DNA from: Nannochloropsis oceanica
Taxonomy: Eukaryota > Sar > Eustigmatophyceae > Eustigmatales > Monodopsidaceae
Direction: 5' to 3'
NCBI GenBank assembly: GCA_004519485.1
Contig: CP038134.1
Coordinates: 310,001-374,000 of the forward strand
Length of the DNA: 64,000 bases
Part shown: positions 1 through 9,615 of the stretch, piece after piece
Numbering within the stretch: position 1 is the first letter of the stretch
Layout: every line of letters starts with the position of its first letter
Notes under the pieces: model-generated
Databases searched by the model: none
What the model saw: only the letters and a program-made list of their open reading frames with translations
What the model was told of the DNA's origin: nothing
Program-made: the position numbers and the translations under genes

Positions 1-1565
1 TCTGTAATCAGAAGCTTAAGCCTTTCCCACATCTGATTCCCCCCCAAAGAACTCTTGCCCAAATACAAGAACAACCCCATCAGCACTGCCAGAGGGACCT
101 GTCCCAAGAGAGGCCTACAGCTCAAAATCGCAAACCCAATCAACGAATGAATCGCCAGCCCCGTCATTCGATTTTCTTGCATGCCCTCGATGACCACCTC
201 CCCCTCCTGTGTCGTCCCAAACCGGGCACAAGCCCTCACATGGTTTAAGCTCCTCACCGTCGCCGCCACCAACCAAGGCAATCCGAACAAAGAGTTCACA
301 AACGTCAAGATTGATACAACGAACATGTCCAGATGAAGGCCATACCCTTTCTTTATCTTATGCGCCGGGGAATTCACCAACCTCACCGTAATATTCTGAT
401 CCATGAACAACAATACACTCGACATCAAGGCTGGGATAAACGCCGCCCACCGGGCCCAGACAGGCAACTGCCAGATATTCACCAACCAAGGCCTACCGAG
501 AGAAGTTGTGAATGTATCGGGAATGAGGAGCGTTGGCAGTACTTCCCCCTTGTGAGTTTTAGCAAGCACGGTCAGGAAGCATCCGGCAAGAACTCCAATG
601 GTGGGGGCGAAATCAGCGATGGTGTCACGAATTCCTTTCGTGAGCACCTTCCCACGACGGAGGCCTGCCAGGGCGATACCGGTGTTGAACGTGGTAAAGG
701 CGACGACAAGGGAGAGGAGTGCCTTGGCGAACCCCACGGAGGGGTTGAGGAAGAAGGAAGACAAGTCCTTGACTGCCTCATAGAGGAAGATCAAAGAGAT
801 TAGCAACGAGAAAATCTCGTCAGTGAAGCGGGTGAAGTAATTCACCATGTTCGATAAACTCGTTATCGACGACACGAACAGAATGAAAGACGTCCAAATC
901 CCGACCCACGAATACAGTGGCAAAAAAGGTAACGCCAAATTTTGCGCGGTCCGGTACAACACAAGTGTGAATGCTAACACCGGCCCCGTGCTCCCAATGA
1001 TCGTCAACGGCTGCCCTGCGAAAAGTGCGTAGGCCATGCCATTGTATGCGGTGGCAAGCAGCATCTCCATGGTTCCAATGTTTCCCTCTGTGAGCTTGCC
1101 CATGAGCCCACCAAAAGCCACGGCCGGGGCAAGACAGGCGAAGAAGAGAAAGAAAGTTGCGGCGACTCCCTTGAGATTTGCACCATCTTTGAAGTCGGAC
1201 AGGTAGTGAGGGGCCTTGCGACGGACGTCTTCCATGATGCCCTTGAAAGGGCGTTCGAAGAGTTTTTGAGACTTGGACGTGTCGCCGTTGGGCTCGTTGG
1301 TGATAGCAGGGATCGAGGAGGGAGGAGGCGGGACCGCCGAGGCAGCAGCCGCAGAGCAGAATGGGCGTAGCTTATGATTAGCGCGCGATGTTGGAAGGAG
1401 GATGGGGGTGCGTGCAGCCGGGCGGGAGGAGAGGAGGGAGTGACAGGGCACATGAAGAGAGCGGCCGGCAGGTGTCCGGATAAACGCATGGGTATTGGTG
1501 AGGACCATCCCCGCCAGTAGCAGCAGGGAAATCAGGGTGGGCACGCCTTTTACGGTCGCCGGCAT
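1..1565 (-). CDS. SLC4-family bicarbonate/anion transporter with a plastid-type targeting signal (3' end outside the window)
   Basis: A single open exon starts at the ATG at 1565 and runs off the left edge, so at least 521 residues are present. Residues 1-28 look like a signal peptide: a short N-terminus, the hydrophobic stretch LISLLLLAG, then NTHAF followed by an arginine/serine-rich stretch. This matches the signal-plus-transit pattern with the A-F cleavage motif used for plastid import in stramenopile algae. The transporter domain follows. It contains GQPLTIIGSTGPVLAFT, matching the conserved GQPLL-x-GxxGP segment of SLC4 proteins, and later MDQNITVRLVNSP and a GLPWL-x-ATVRS segment near residue 440, which resemble the AE1 motifs MDQQIT and GMPWLSATTVRS. 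Several membrane helices are evident. The family moves bicarbonate or other anions. A role in delivering inorganic carbon to the plastid is inference. It is divergent from the hydrolase gene that starts at 2270. Confidence 0.85.
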   Translation of the reverse strand, partial: MPATVKGVPTLISLLLLAGMVLTNTHAFIRTPAGRSLHVPCHSLLSSRPAARTPILLPTSRANHKLRPFCSAAAASAVPPPPSSIPAITNEPNGDTSKSQKLFERPFKGIMEDVRRKAPHYLSDFKDGANLKGVAATFFLFFACLAPAVAFGGLMGKLTEGNIGTMEMLLATAYNGMAYALFAGQPLTIIGSTGPVLAFTLVLYRTAQNLALPFLPLYSWVGIWTSFILFVSSITSLSNMVNYFTRFTDEIFSLLISLIFLYEAVKDLSSFFLNPSVGFAKALLSLVVAFTTFNTGIALAGLRRGKVLTKGIRDTIADFAPTIGVLAGCFLTVLAKTHKGEVLPTLLIPDTFTTSLGRPWLVNIWQLPVWARWAAFIPALMSSVLLFMDQNITVRLVNSPAHKIKKGYGLHLDMFVVSILTFVNSLFGLPWLVAATVRSLNHVRACARFGTTQEGEVVIEGMQENRMTGLAIHSLIGFAILSCRPLLGQVPLAVLMGLFLYLGKSSLGGNQMWERLKLLIT

Positions 1566-2269
1566 GACAAAGGCCCGCTTTGTCGGGGTGTGCTCTACGC
1601 GTCTGTGAATGATATGTATTTGAGATCGGTGACGATGATTGTGACAATGGTAGTGATGATGGGATGATCAAGGATCCTGTCTACGCAACAGCCGAGATTT
1701 TTTCTAGTATGAGCTTCGCAGCTCTGTACGGTAAAGCATTGGGCTCACGCGTGCAAGCGCACGGACTTGACTCACAACGGCAAGTTGATCCTTCCTCCGA
1801 TCATGCAAGGAGGAGCGAGCTAAGTACGTGGGTTGGGAGGTCGAATGTGCAAGGAAAGGAGGCAAAAGAAAACGAGAGAGACCCAAGAGGACCTCAGCGT
1901 GCGTAAATGGTAGAGGGATGACTGGTTGGCGTGAGCGTGGTTTGGTCGCTCTGTCATGTTTTGGCTGCTCTGTGTTTGAGTCCTGGAGAAGGAGCTGCCG
2001 AGCGACGGCGAAAGGAAGGAAAACGATGACCGTCATGTGACAGAGGAGGTATTTCGACCGAGGGGACATCCACTGCATCTCTGCTAAACAAAAGACAAGC
2101 CTGATAACTGAAGCAACTTCATTCTTACACACACACACACACGCGCGCTATGACCCACGACAGCACTGCTAGCACACCGAGAACAACGACCGGGCAAAGC
2201 CACTGAAAACGCAGCGGGGCCACCACCAGCAACATCGTCGCACACATTCGTGGAGGCGGAAGCGGAGCA
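1566..2269. other. Divergent intergenic region between transporter and hydrolase
   Basis: This 704-bp gap separates two divergent starts and presumably holds both promoters. An (AC)n run lies at about 2127-2148. A minus-strand open frame at 1704-2138 has no recognisable domain, and I see no splice structure that would make it a gene. Confidence 0.5.
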
Positions 2270-3661
2270 ATGAGCTATACAGGTAAGTCCCCTCCTTTTT
2301 GACCAGACATGACCAGTCTGCAGACCCAGGAGAGGAGTGTCGACCAGTCTGCAGACCCAGGAGAGGAGTGTCAAGGAGGGGCGTGGATTGAGTGTGTGCC
2401 CGTCTGTCGAAGTATTTCGTCGTGCAGCCCTAGCCTCCCGTCCCTCATTCCCCCTTCCCCTCGCTGCCTCGCTTGACAACCACGTCCAGACGTGCAGCGC
2501 TGATCCTCTTCCCCACTCAAACACAATCCAGGCACCTATGCCAATAGCAGCAATGGCAATGGTACCAGCATCAAGAGTAACAGCAAGACCAATGGCAGCA
2601 CCAAAAGCAGCAGCAGCAACAACAGCAGCGCTGGAGCCTGTCAAAGCATCTGCACCCTTCTCGTCGGCATCCTGGCTATCTTGCTGAGCGGTGCCGTCAA
2701 CCTCTCCTACTATCCCCCCAAATCGTTTCCGCGAGTCTCCATCCACGACGAATTTCTTTCTGAGGCTGGAGGAAACTTTACCTACCTTTCCAAAGGCCGC
2801 GTGCACTATGTCTTGCGCGAGCCCGCTGAACCCTCCCCCTTGCCCCCCGTCGTATTAGTCCACGGCTTTTCTATGGGCTGTGTCATATGGAATGATATTG
2901 CCGAAGCTCTTGTTGAGCGAGGAGGTCGTCGTGTCCTCGCATTTGATTTATTCGGAAGGGGCTACAGCGATGCGGCCTTTCCATGCGACCTGGAGTTGTT
3001 CACCGGCCAATTATCCGAATTGTTGTTTTCGCTGCAACCAATCTTGGGTCCTGGTCCATATGATATATTCGGGACCTCGATGGGAGGGGCGATTGCCGTT
3101 CATTTCACTCATCTGTACCCTCAGCATGTGCGTCAGCTCGTGTTGCTTGCCCCGGCGGGTCTACCGGTCCATGTGCCCTTCACGGCGCTCTTGGGGAAGT
3201 TACCCTTGATTGGGGATATCTTCATGCCATTGCTGGGACCCATTTCATTGAAGACACACGCGAGGAAAGGACATGCCCACCCGGATGACCCGGCCTTGAA
3301 GCCTATTTTTGCGGCGATGGGGAGGAGGCTCATGAGGCAAAGCAAGCTGAACCCCGGATTCTTCCCGGCGTTGCTGTCGACTTTGAGGAACTTCCCGCTG
3401 AATGAATTGGAGTGGGCGTATGAAAGCATAGGGAAAACGAGGCGGGAGGGGACGGTATTAGTCGTGTGGGGGGATAAGGATGAGGTGACGCCGTTCACGC
3501 ATGCGGGGAGGGTGCTTGAGATGTTGGAGGATGGGAGGAAGAAGGTGGAATTGCTCGTTTTGACGGATTGTGGCCATGTGGATGCATTGGAGGTGCCGAG
3601 GAGCATTGATGAGATGGTGCCACCGCTAATTAAGCACTTGGCAGGGGAGGGATTGTGGTAG
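2270..3661 (+). CDS. Membrane-anchored alpha/beta hydrolase
   Basis: The model has two exons, 2270-2282 and 2532-3661, giving 380 residues. The first exon is ATG plus ten bases. Its donor GTAAGT at 2283 and the AG at 2530-2531 join in phase to read M-S-Y-T-G-T-Y-A-N. Without this intron the frame is closed upstream by a stop. A serine/asparagine-rich N-terminus is followed by one hydrophobic helix (SICTLLVGILAILLSGAV), which suggests a signal anchor. The catalytic fold is clear: HGFSMG forms the oxyanion loop, GTSMGG carries the nucleophile serine, WGDKDEVTP carries the acid, and DCGHVDALE carries the histidine. The substrate cannot be told; esterases, lipases and epoxide hydrolases share this fold. 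The intron contains a 31-bp tandem duplication. Confidence 0.85.
2311..2372. repeat. 31-bp perfect tandem duplication inside an intron
   Basis: The 31-bp unit beginning GACCAGTCTGCAGACCCAGG occurs twice back to back, at 2311-2341 and 2342-2372, without mismatch. It lies in the single intron of the hydrolase gene. The perfect identity suggests a recent duplication or an assembly artefact. Confidence 0.9.
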
Positions 3662-3872
3662 GGGGAGAAGAAAGGGTGGCTGATCGCGCTGAAGGAGGAG
3701 GGAAGGAGGAAGTGAAGGAGGGAGGGAAGGAGGGAGTTATGGGTAAGGTTGGTGTATAATAGCAAAAGAAAACGGTAGACGATATGATGATAGATAAGAA
3801 GTGTATTTACCAAATGGGATTTGTGAACGTGAAGCGCGATGCAGTTAGATGGGTGAAATCGAAGACTTTGAT

Positions 3873-3917
<45 letters not shown>

Positions 3918-4266
3918 TCAGCGTCAGCAACTGCAACAAAAGCAGCAGCATCAGCAGCAACAAAAGCAGCAGCAACTGCAACAAAAGCAGCAGCAACTGC
4001 AACAAAAGCAGCAGCAGAAGCAAAAGCAGCAACAGCAGTGGCAAAAAATGCAGGAAGAACAAGGGAGAAGGGTGAAACATTTCATGTGCTCGGGAAAGGG
4101 CGAGAGGGGTGTTGAGGACAGTCACTCAACAAGAGGAGACGCGAGGAAAAAGAAAGAAACGGAGAAATAAACGAATTTTGAGAGAGAGAGAGAGAGAGAA
4201 ATAGGAGAAAAGTCCAAAACGGGAGAAAGAAGCTTGAAGGTTTAGATGCTACAAGCATCATTATTG
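3662..4266. repeat. CAG-repeat tract and GA run in a convergent 3' intergenic region
   Basis: Between the hydrolase stop and the stop of the convergent glycosyltransferase lies a pure (CAG)14 run at 3874-3915. Imperfect CAG/CAA repeats continue to about 4040, and a (GA)n run lies at 4180-4199. The plus strand can be read as a polyglutamine frame (3784-4170) but also as polyalanine in another frame. I treat it as microsatellite sequence, probably in 3' UTR. Confidence 0.8.
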
Positions 4267-5625
4267 TTATTGTTTTTCTCTGGGGCATTCCTCCTCGTTT
4301 TTCGGTCTCTTCTGCCTTGCCGCTGTCCCCTCTCCTCCTTCTTCTACTACACTTCTTTCTCTCTTCGACTGCCCCTCCTCCTCCTTCGCTCCAGCACCCC
4401 CATCACAATCCTCGTCCCTATGGTTCCACCCCCCCACCCCCTGCGCCTGGGCTTGCATGTGCCTCATCCATTCCTCCAAACTTACACTCCCCGCCTTGAA
4501 TTTCCTAATAAACAAACACCCTTCTTTCACCCCCTTTTCCAAGACTGCTGCTGGTAGTCCTTGGTATGTCTCAGGGCTCTTCGGCGAGTCTCCCCAACAG
4601 CAGTAGGTGAGTCGACGATTTATCACATTACTACAGCGACTGCTGCTGCTGCCGCTGCTGCTGCTTCGTGATTGCTGTTTTTGGTGGGTCGTGTTTGAGG
4701 ACGGCGGTACGTTACTTCCTCCACTTCTCATAATGCTGCTCATGCTGCTACCATTCGGTACCGCTCCTTCACATGGAGTGTTCCCCTCCACCGCTGCCAT
4801 TTGCGTCGTTGATCCCAACTCCCCCAGCACCGCCAGACAGGTCGGAAAGTACATCTCGTCAGACGCCGACACCCCCCTGAACAACGACCACACCTCTTGA
4901 CCAAACAACTTGGGCAAGGCCAGCAATGCAAGCGCGTGGGTTCTTGTCAATGCTACCCATTGGTCTGCTTTCCATACACTCTCAGAGGGGACGCCTACCG
5001 ATATTAGAGGTTGAAATTGAAGTTGATTCGAATAACCATTATTAGGCACATTTGTGAATTTCACCCAACTTTTAGATGCCGTGGCAAAAAGCGCGTCGGC
5101 CGCTCGGTCGAGGGGGAGGAGGGGGAGGCATGACTCAGAAGCAAAGAGGAAGCGCTGCATTTCTGCGGGGTCCTCAATGGCCACACGCAGGAGCTCCAGC
5201 TCGGCGCGCGTTATTTCAACCGAGCCCCACGCAGGGCGATAGGATGTCGGAAGCAGCCTTTTGCGTACCCAGGAAGAAGAGATTTTTTCTGGATGCTTAG
5301 CGTGAACCCACACTTTGACCTCTGTCCGCCCGTCTTGTCGCCGCAACCATTCACGCCATTGGTCCTCGAAGGGCAGGCCGTCAATAACCAGGAATAGCAG
5401 AGCCAGTGTGCGTTTTTCCGTGATCGGTGCAGCAGTATTGCCCAGGATTGGGAGCATGTTCGCCCGTACGGTGGCCCCAGCACGGAGGAGACGCTCCCCT
5501 ATTTCCTTTGTGGCCTGCTTGGCCGCCTGTGCTTTGCGTGCCTGGGCTGCTTCCTTGACTTCTTTCTTTTCGAGCGTCGCACGCAGTCCTTTAAAGCCCG
5601 CTAGCTGGTCCTTGAAACTCGCCAT
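4267..5625 (-). CDS. Core-2/I-branching (GT14, DUF266-type) glycosyltransferase-like protein
   Basis: This is a single-exon gene. I chose the ATG at 5625 (MASFKDQLAGFKGL), giving 452 residues; the frame is open further upstream but shows no domain there. Residues about 60-300 carry the DUF266/GT14 pattern. These include an LALLFLVIDGLP start, a VKVWVHAKHPEK strand, LLPTSYRPAWGSVEITRAE, the FLFASESCLPLLPLD segment typical of these enzymes, VWKADQWVALTR, and a final ASDEMYFPTCLAVLG. Family members usually transfer beta-1,6-GlcNAc or other sugars in the Golgi and begin with a signal anchor. Here no membrane helix is visible, and the N-terminus is a charged Lys/Ala/Glu helix. The C-terminus is serine-rich, then acidic. 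It could be cytosolic, or an upstream exon may be missing. Its donor and acceptor sugars are unknown. Confidence 0.75.
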   Translation of the reverse strand: MASFKDQLAGFKGLRATLEKKEVKEAAQARKAQAAKQATKEIGERLLRAGATVRANMLPILGNTAAPITEKRTLALLFLVIDGLPFEDQWREWLRRQDGRTEVKVWVHAKHPEKISSSWVRKRLLPTSYRPAWGSVEITRAELELLRVAIEDPAEMQRFLFASESCLPLLPLDRAADALFATASKSWVKFTNVPNNGYSNQLQFQPLISVGVPSESVWKADQWVALTRTHALALLALPKLFGQEVWSLFRGVSASDEMYFPTCLAVLGELGSTTQMAAVEGNTPCEGAVPNGSSMSSIMRSGGSNVPPSSNTTHQKQQSRSSSSGSSSSRCSNVINRRLTYCCWGDSPKSPETYQGLPAAVLEKGVKEGCLFIRKFKAGSVSLEEWMRHMQAQAQGVGGWNHRDEDCDGGAGAKEEEGQSKRERSVVEEGGEGTAARQKRPKNEEECPREKQ

Positions 5626-6135
5626 CGTGCGTGCTATGAATTGTGTGCATAGTGTAGTTGGTGGAGTGGGTTCAGAAACGTTCCGGTCTGCGTCGACCTC
5701 CTCACCCACCCTCCTTCCCAGCCTTTTTGCGGGCATAATTTGAGTACAAATGGTGCCACGACACCCTACACGGCAAGCTGAATACCACAATAGGTGGGTA
5801 CCACAATATGTGTCGGTTTTTGCCAACCGTGCTATTTATGGCCAAAATGAAACGACAAATGTGGCCTCTTTTCGTTCGTTCAACCTTAACCGACTCCCCC
5901 TTCCCCACATTCAGCATGACCTGCCCATACCGACGCGTTCCAAGACCACCAGCTCTGTTGCTTTTTTGGGTCGCATTGGCGGCCTTCCGGCAAACACTGG
6001 CAGCGATTTGGGGCCATGACAACATTGGTAAGCGCAGGCATGTATATATATATGACGTTTCCATGTTCTCCAGACCGGTCCACTTGGTACTAACTTTCCC
6101 AACCCTCTCGTCCCTACTTCTGTTTCCTAGAAGTC
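5626..6135. other. Divergent intergenic region
   Basis: This 510-bp gap lies between the glycosyltransferase start and the plus-strand gene at 6136. A possible 5' UTR intron (donor GGTAAGC at 6028, acceptor TTCCTAG at 6121-6130) would sit just before the second gene. No other gene is seen. Confidence 0.4.
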
Positions 6136-7398
6136 ATGCCCCATACATCCTTATTCTCTGCTATGTCACGACGCTCTCTTCCACCCATGCAGCGACCCCG
6201 ACCAGCATTTCATCTCTGGCCCGAACTAAACCCCCATGAGCACGAAGACCGCAATCTAGGACGTTCCAGAGTATGGCAACGATTTAGCAACGCGACGGGG
6301 CACTCCGACAGGGTGATTGAGGTCGACAGGAAAACGGACTTCCAAGGTTTCCTAAAGAAAGAGCGGAATGCCTTAGAACTTTTCGAGAGTAATTGGGCAT
6401 TAACCTGGACGCGATGGAAACCCTTTGTTTCTATTGGAGCCAAGGGCATGGTCGGTGCGACGATGTGCCTTGCAGGGGCCCATTTTGGGAGATGCGTTGT
6501 TTTGTTCCACACGATGCGCGTGACGGGCTGGCCTGCTTTTCAGAATGCGTTGGTGGAGTTGGAGAAGAGCTACAGTGCCGCACGGGAGGTGGTAAAGGCA
6601 GAGGTGGGTAAAGTGGTAAGGCCTCGGGAATTACTACAGGCCGTTTCATATGAACTTAAGGGCGTGCGCTGCCTCATCCAAGAATCGCAAAAGGCGCTGG
6701 AGGACGGGGTGATATCCAAGGCCGAAGCCAAGGAGATACTGAGGCAGGCACAGGTGGATAAGAAAAAGCTGGAGTACGAATCATGGTGCCTGAATCAGGC
6801 GTTGGACTCATTTGCGGCTCTGAGCGCGGCTATTGACACAAATCGGCTCAAGGATGCAGGAAAAGGACTGTATACTGGCATGGTTGCTTGTGTTGCTTCG
6901 GCCCACAGCGTGACTGTGCGTAAATTGTCTTTAGCGTTTGATTTGGGGAGTATTTTATCAGGGAATATTGCCTGTGTCATGTGTTCCCTGATGGAGCGCA
7001 TACACAGTCAAGAGATGGCTCGTTTTTTGCCTCCCGAGACAAGAAAATTTTTCAAAATGTCCATCCAAATCGCAGGAATGATTCAAGGTCTCTTGATCAT
7101 TAACACCGTCGTACCCAAAATGAGTTTGCGCATCTCCAGTGCTGCCTTGGGGGCGGCCTGGCTGTCGGATGCCATCGCTGAGACTGTTGATCCATGGTTG
7201 AAGGCACATGAGGGATGGGAACCAATAGCCGGACGCTTGCCTTACGCGGTTTTGCAAGTGAGCCTGACTGTTGGAGGGTACTATGTGCAAAAGCATGTAT
7301 ACCCAGGCAGGTTTCCCTTATTAGTGGAGCGTTTTTTGGCACCTTTGGGCTTTGTGGAGAGTCGGCTGAAAGATTTCAATGGGTTGTTTAAAAAGTAG
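6136..7398 (+). CDS. Unrecognised multi-pass membrane protein
   Basis: This is a single exon of 420 residues starting at the first in-frame ATG. I do not recognise the family. The N-terminal 40 residues are arginine/proline-rich. Hydrophobic, glycine/alanine-rich segments lie near residues 95-125 (KGMVGATMCLAGAHFGR), 245-260, 270-290, 315-350 and 375-390, separated by amphipathic charged helices (residues 140-220 are Lys/Glu/Ala/Gln-rich). The pattern, with weak glycine-rich hydrophobic helices and long amphipathic helices, somewhat resembles membrane-shaping proteins such as PEX11. I see no specific motif, so that is only a suggestion. Codon use and the uninterrupted length support a real gene. 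Confidence 0.7.
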   Translation: MPHTSLFSAMSRRSLPPMQRPRPAFHLWPELNPHEHEDRNLGRSRVWQRFSNATGHSDRVIEVDRKTDFQGFLKKERNALELFESNWALTWTRWKPFVSIGAKGMVGATMCLAGAHFGRCVVLFHTMRVTGWPAFQNALVELEKSYSAAREVVKAEVGKVVRPRELLQAVSYELKGVRCLIQESQKALEDGVISKAEAKEILRQAQVDKKKLEYESWCLNQALDSFAALSAAIDTNRLKDAGKGLYTGMVACVASAHSVTVRKLSLAFDLGSILSGNIACVMCSLMERIHSQEMARFLPPETRKFFKMSIQIAGMIQGLLIINTVVPKMSLRISSAALGAAWLSDAIAETVDPWLKAHEGWEPIAGRLPYAVLQVSLTVGGYYVQKHVYPGRFPLLVERFLAPLGFVESRLKDFNGLFKK

Positions 7399-7617
7399 AT
7401 TGGGGATTAGCTTGTAAATAAATTGATGCATGTACATTAAACTTGTTGTGCTCGTGGGGGGGCATGCGTACGGGCGGGTTGGGGGGGGAGGGGTCTTGGG
7501 GCGGTCGTGGGACGGGCGAAATTTGCCGGAGGGGCAACAACAAAGAACCAAAAGGGCAGGGATACGGAATGAGATGAGATGAGGCAGTTGTTTTGCTAAT
7601 TCGTTTCTGCAGTAGCT
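7399..7617. other. 3' flank of the unrecognised membrane-protein gene
   Basis: This short noncoding stretch has a G-run-rich patch (about 7456-7495) on the plus strand. No gene is seen. Confidence 0.4.
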
Positions 7618-8048
7618 TTCCTACAATCCTAGAACTACTGCATGCAAACTTCACCCGCAAACAAATACTTCTTACCCAAGCACAACTCCGCCACGTCACT
7701 GGATCACATACGAGAGAAAGTCTTCCAGCAATAAAATGTTGCGTATGTTCCCCTTATTTGGTCCGAGTTGTGAAACGGCTTTGACAATTATTTTACAAGC
7801 AAAGTCCTCGGATGGCCCGTACAGGGTTGGGAGGAGGGGGGAGGAAAGTGGATGTCAGCGGGGAGGCAGCACATACAGCGTCCGCATCACCTGCCGCGGT
7901 TGACCACACTGGAGTTCGTAGGGACGAGCTTCTCCACGGACCATACTCTTGTACACCCGCAGGATATTGCGTGTCCCATTGCCGTCCCGAGATACGAACT
8001 GTTGACAGGTTTGACACCAACAAAGTCCTCGAATGGCCAGCACGTAAC
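7618..8048 (-). mobile_element. Fanzor/TnpB-like element remnant, copy A (3' end of nuclease gene plus shared noncoding end)
   Basis: Read on the minus strand, about 8037-7855 encodes RGLCWCQTCQQF, then VSRDGNGTRNILRV, then a basic tail VRGEARP. A C-x2-C followed by R-D-x-N-x-x-x-N-I is the end of the OrfB zinc ribbon plus RuvC-III motif of TnpB and its eukaryotic Fanzor relatives. The rest of the nuclease is absent, and upstream on the coding strand is a purine tract. Beyond the stop, 7618-7854 is a noncoding segment shared with copies B and C, and in part with D. A 17-bp direct repeat (7803-7819 and 8024-8040, 15/17 identical) brackets the coding module. The element end reads GGATTGTAGGAA on the coding strand. 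It shares an insert of about 45 bp with copy C. Confidence 0.65.
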
Positions 8049-9325
8049 CTCCGCCTCCTCCTGCTCTTGCTCTACCTCCTCCTACTATAGCTCCACCTCG
8101 TCCTCCTCGTCCTTTTTCTTCTTCTTCTTCTCCTCCTTCTTCTTCTTTTCCTCCTGCTATTGCTCCTGTTCCTACTCCTGCTCCTACACCTCCTCGTCCT
8201 CCTTCTCCTCGTCCTCCTCCTCCTTCTTCTTCTTCTCCTCCCTCTTCTTCTTCTCACGTTGCTCCTGCTCCTACTCTTGCTCCCACTCTTCGTCCTTCTC
8301 CTCGTCCTCGTCCACCTCCTCCTTCTTCTCCTGCTCCTTCTCCTCATCCACCTCCTTCTCCTCCTCCATCTCCTTTTGCGTCTGCTGGTACTGCTCGCAC
8401 TACTCCTCGAACCTTTTCAGCTTTCTTTCTTTCTCCCCCTTTCCCCCCTCCCCCTCCTTCTTGTTCTGCTGCTGCTGTTGCTGCTAAAAGTGCTCCTTTT
8501 ACTATTGCATCTGCCTCTTCTGCAGCCCTTGCCCCTTTCCTTTCTCCTCCACCTCCTCCTCCGCCCACTCCTCCTACCCCTCTTCCTCCTTCTCGAATCC
8601 CTCTAGCTAACTTCCTTTCTCCCCTTTCCCCTCCTCCTGTTGCTGCAGCTCGTACTCGTGCTACTACTGCTAGTGCTCGTGCTGCTGCTCCTCGTGCTAA
8701 AGCAGTGCAGGGTAGTCTCTTTCTCACCCTACTCCCCCTTGACAACCTCCAGTTTTACTTCTCTCTCCCCTTTCCCCCTCCTGCTGCCCGTGCTCGTGCT
8801 GCTGCTGCTACCAGTATTATCACTCGTGCTCGTGCTGCCTGTGCTGCTTCCGCTGCGTTCTTTTTCTTCTTCTTCCTCCTCCTCCTTTCCCTCCTGCTGC
8901 TACTAGTGTTGCTCCTCCGGCTGCTGCTTGTGCTGGTGCTGGTGCTGCTCTTACGAGTGTTGCTCCTACTCCTCCTCGAACTCCTGCAGGGTTTTCTCTT
9001 TCTCCCCCTCCTCCTCCTACTCCTCCTCTTCGACCCCCTCCAGCTTTCTTTCCCCCCCCCCCCCCCCGTACTGCAGCTGCTGCTGCTCGTACTGCTAGTG
9101 CTATGACTCCTGTAACTGCTGCATCTGCTGCTTCTGCTGCCCTTGTCCTTTTTCTTCCACCTTCCCTTCCTCGCCCTCCTTCCCCTCCGCCGTCTCCTCC
9201 TCCTCCTCCGCCTCCTCCTCCTCCGCCTCCTCCTCCTCCTTCCCCTACCCCTCCTCCTTCCCCTCCCCTCCTCCTTCCCCTCCTCCTTCCCCTCCACCCC
9301 CTCCCACCCTTCTCGCTCTGGGATT
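8049..9325. repeat. 1.3-kb polypyrimidine tract (CTC/TTC/CTG-rich; polypurine on the minus strand)
   Basis: The plus strand is almost entirely C and T, with interspersed CTG/GCT triplets. It also has a C run at about 9052-9066 and (CTC)n/(CCT)n blocks near 9180-9300. Every frame yields monotone Leu, Ser or Pro on one strand and Arg, Glu or Gly on the other, so the long open frames here are not evidence of genes. The tract abuts the Fanzor-like remnant exactly at its internal direct repeat, as the GGA tract does in copy B. Confidence 0.85.
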
Positions 9326-9529
9326 AAGCCGTTGCCCACAATCATGCTGCACATTTGTCATCAGGTTCTCCAGTACATGTACAGCCTTATAGTACTTCTC
9401 ACAAACCCGGAGCACCCTCTTGACCGGAATGCTCGTCTCGAACAACGAGCAAAAATGGCAATCGCCGAAAGACAGTCATACATATGGCCAAAGAAATAAA
9501 ACACCCCCAAAAACACACATAGGACAAAG

Positions 9530-9582
9530 ATGCCAGCCACAAGGCGAAAAGAAGGTGGCACAGGTGATGCTGAAAGTAGCAA

Positions 9583-9615
<33 letters not shown>

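Noticed and set aside
2084-2806. 240-codon minus-strand frame overlapping the hydrolase start and intron
   Set aside because: Antisense of a well-supported spliced gene; composition is Ser/Ala/Gly noise.
3784-4170. 128-codon polyglutamine frame downstream of the hydrolase
   Set aside because: The CAG repeat is also open in the alanine frame and lies in a convergent 3' region. No folded sequence flanks it, so a microsatellite is the simpler reading.
8160-9499. Several Leu-, Ser- and Pro-rich frames, and Arg/Gly-rich frames on the other strand
   Set aside because: All arise from the CT tract; all frames are open at once and none has a domain or start context.
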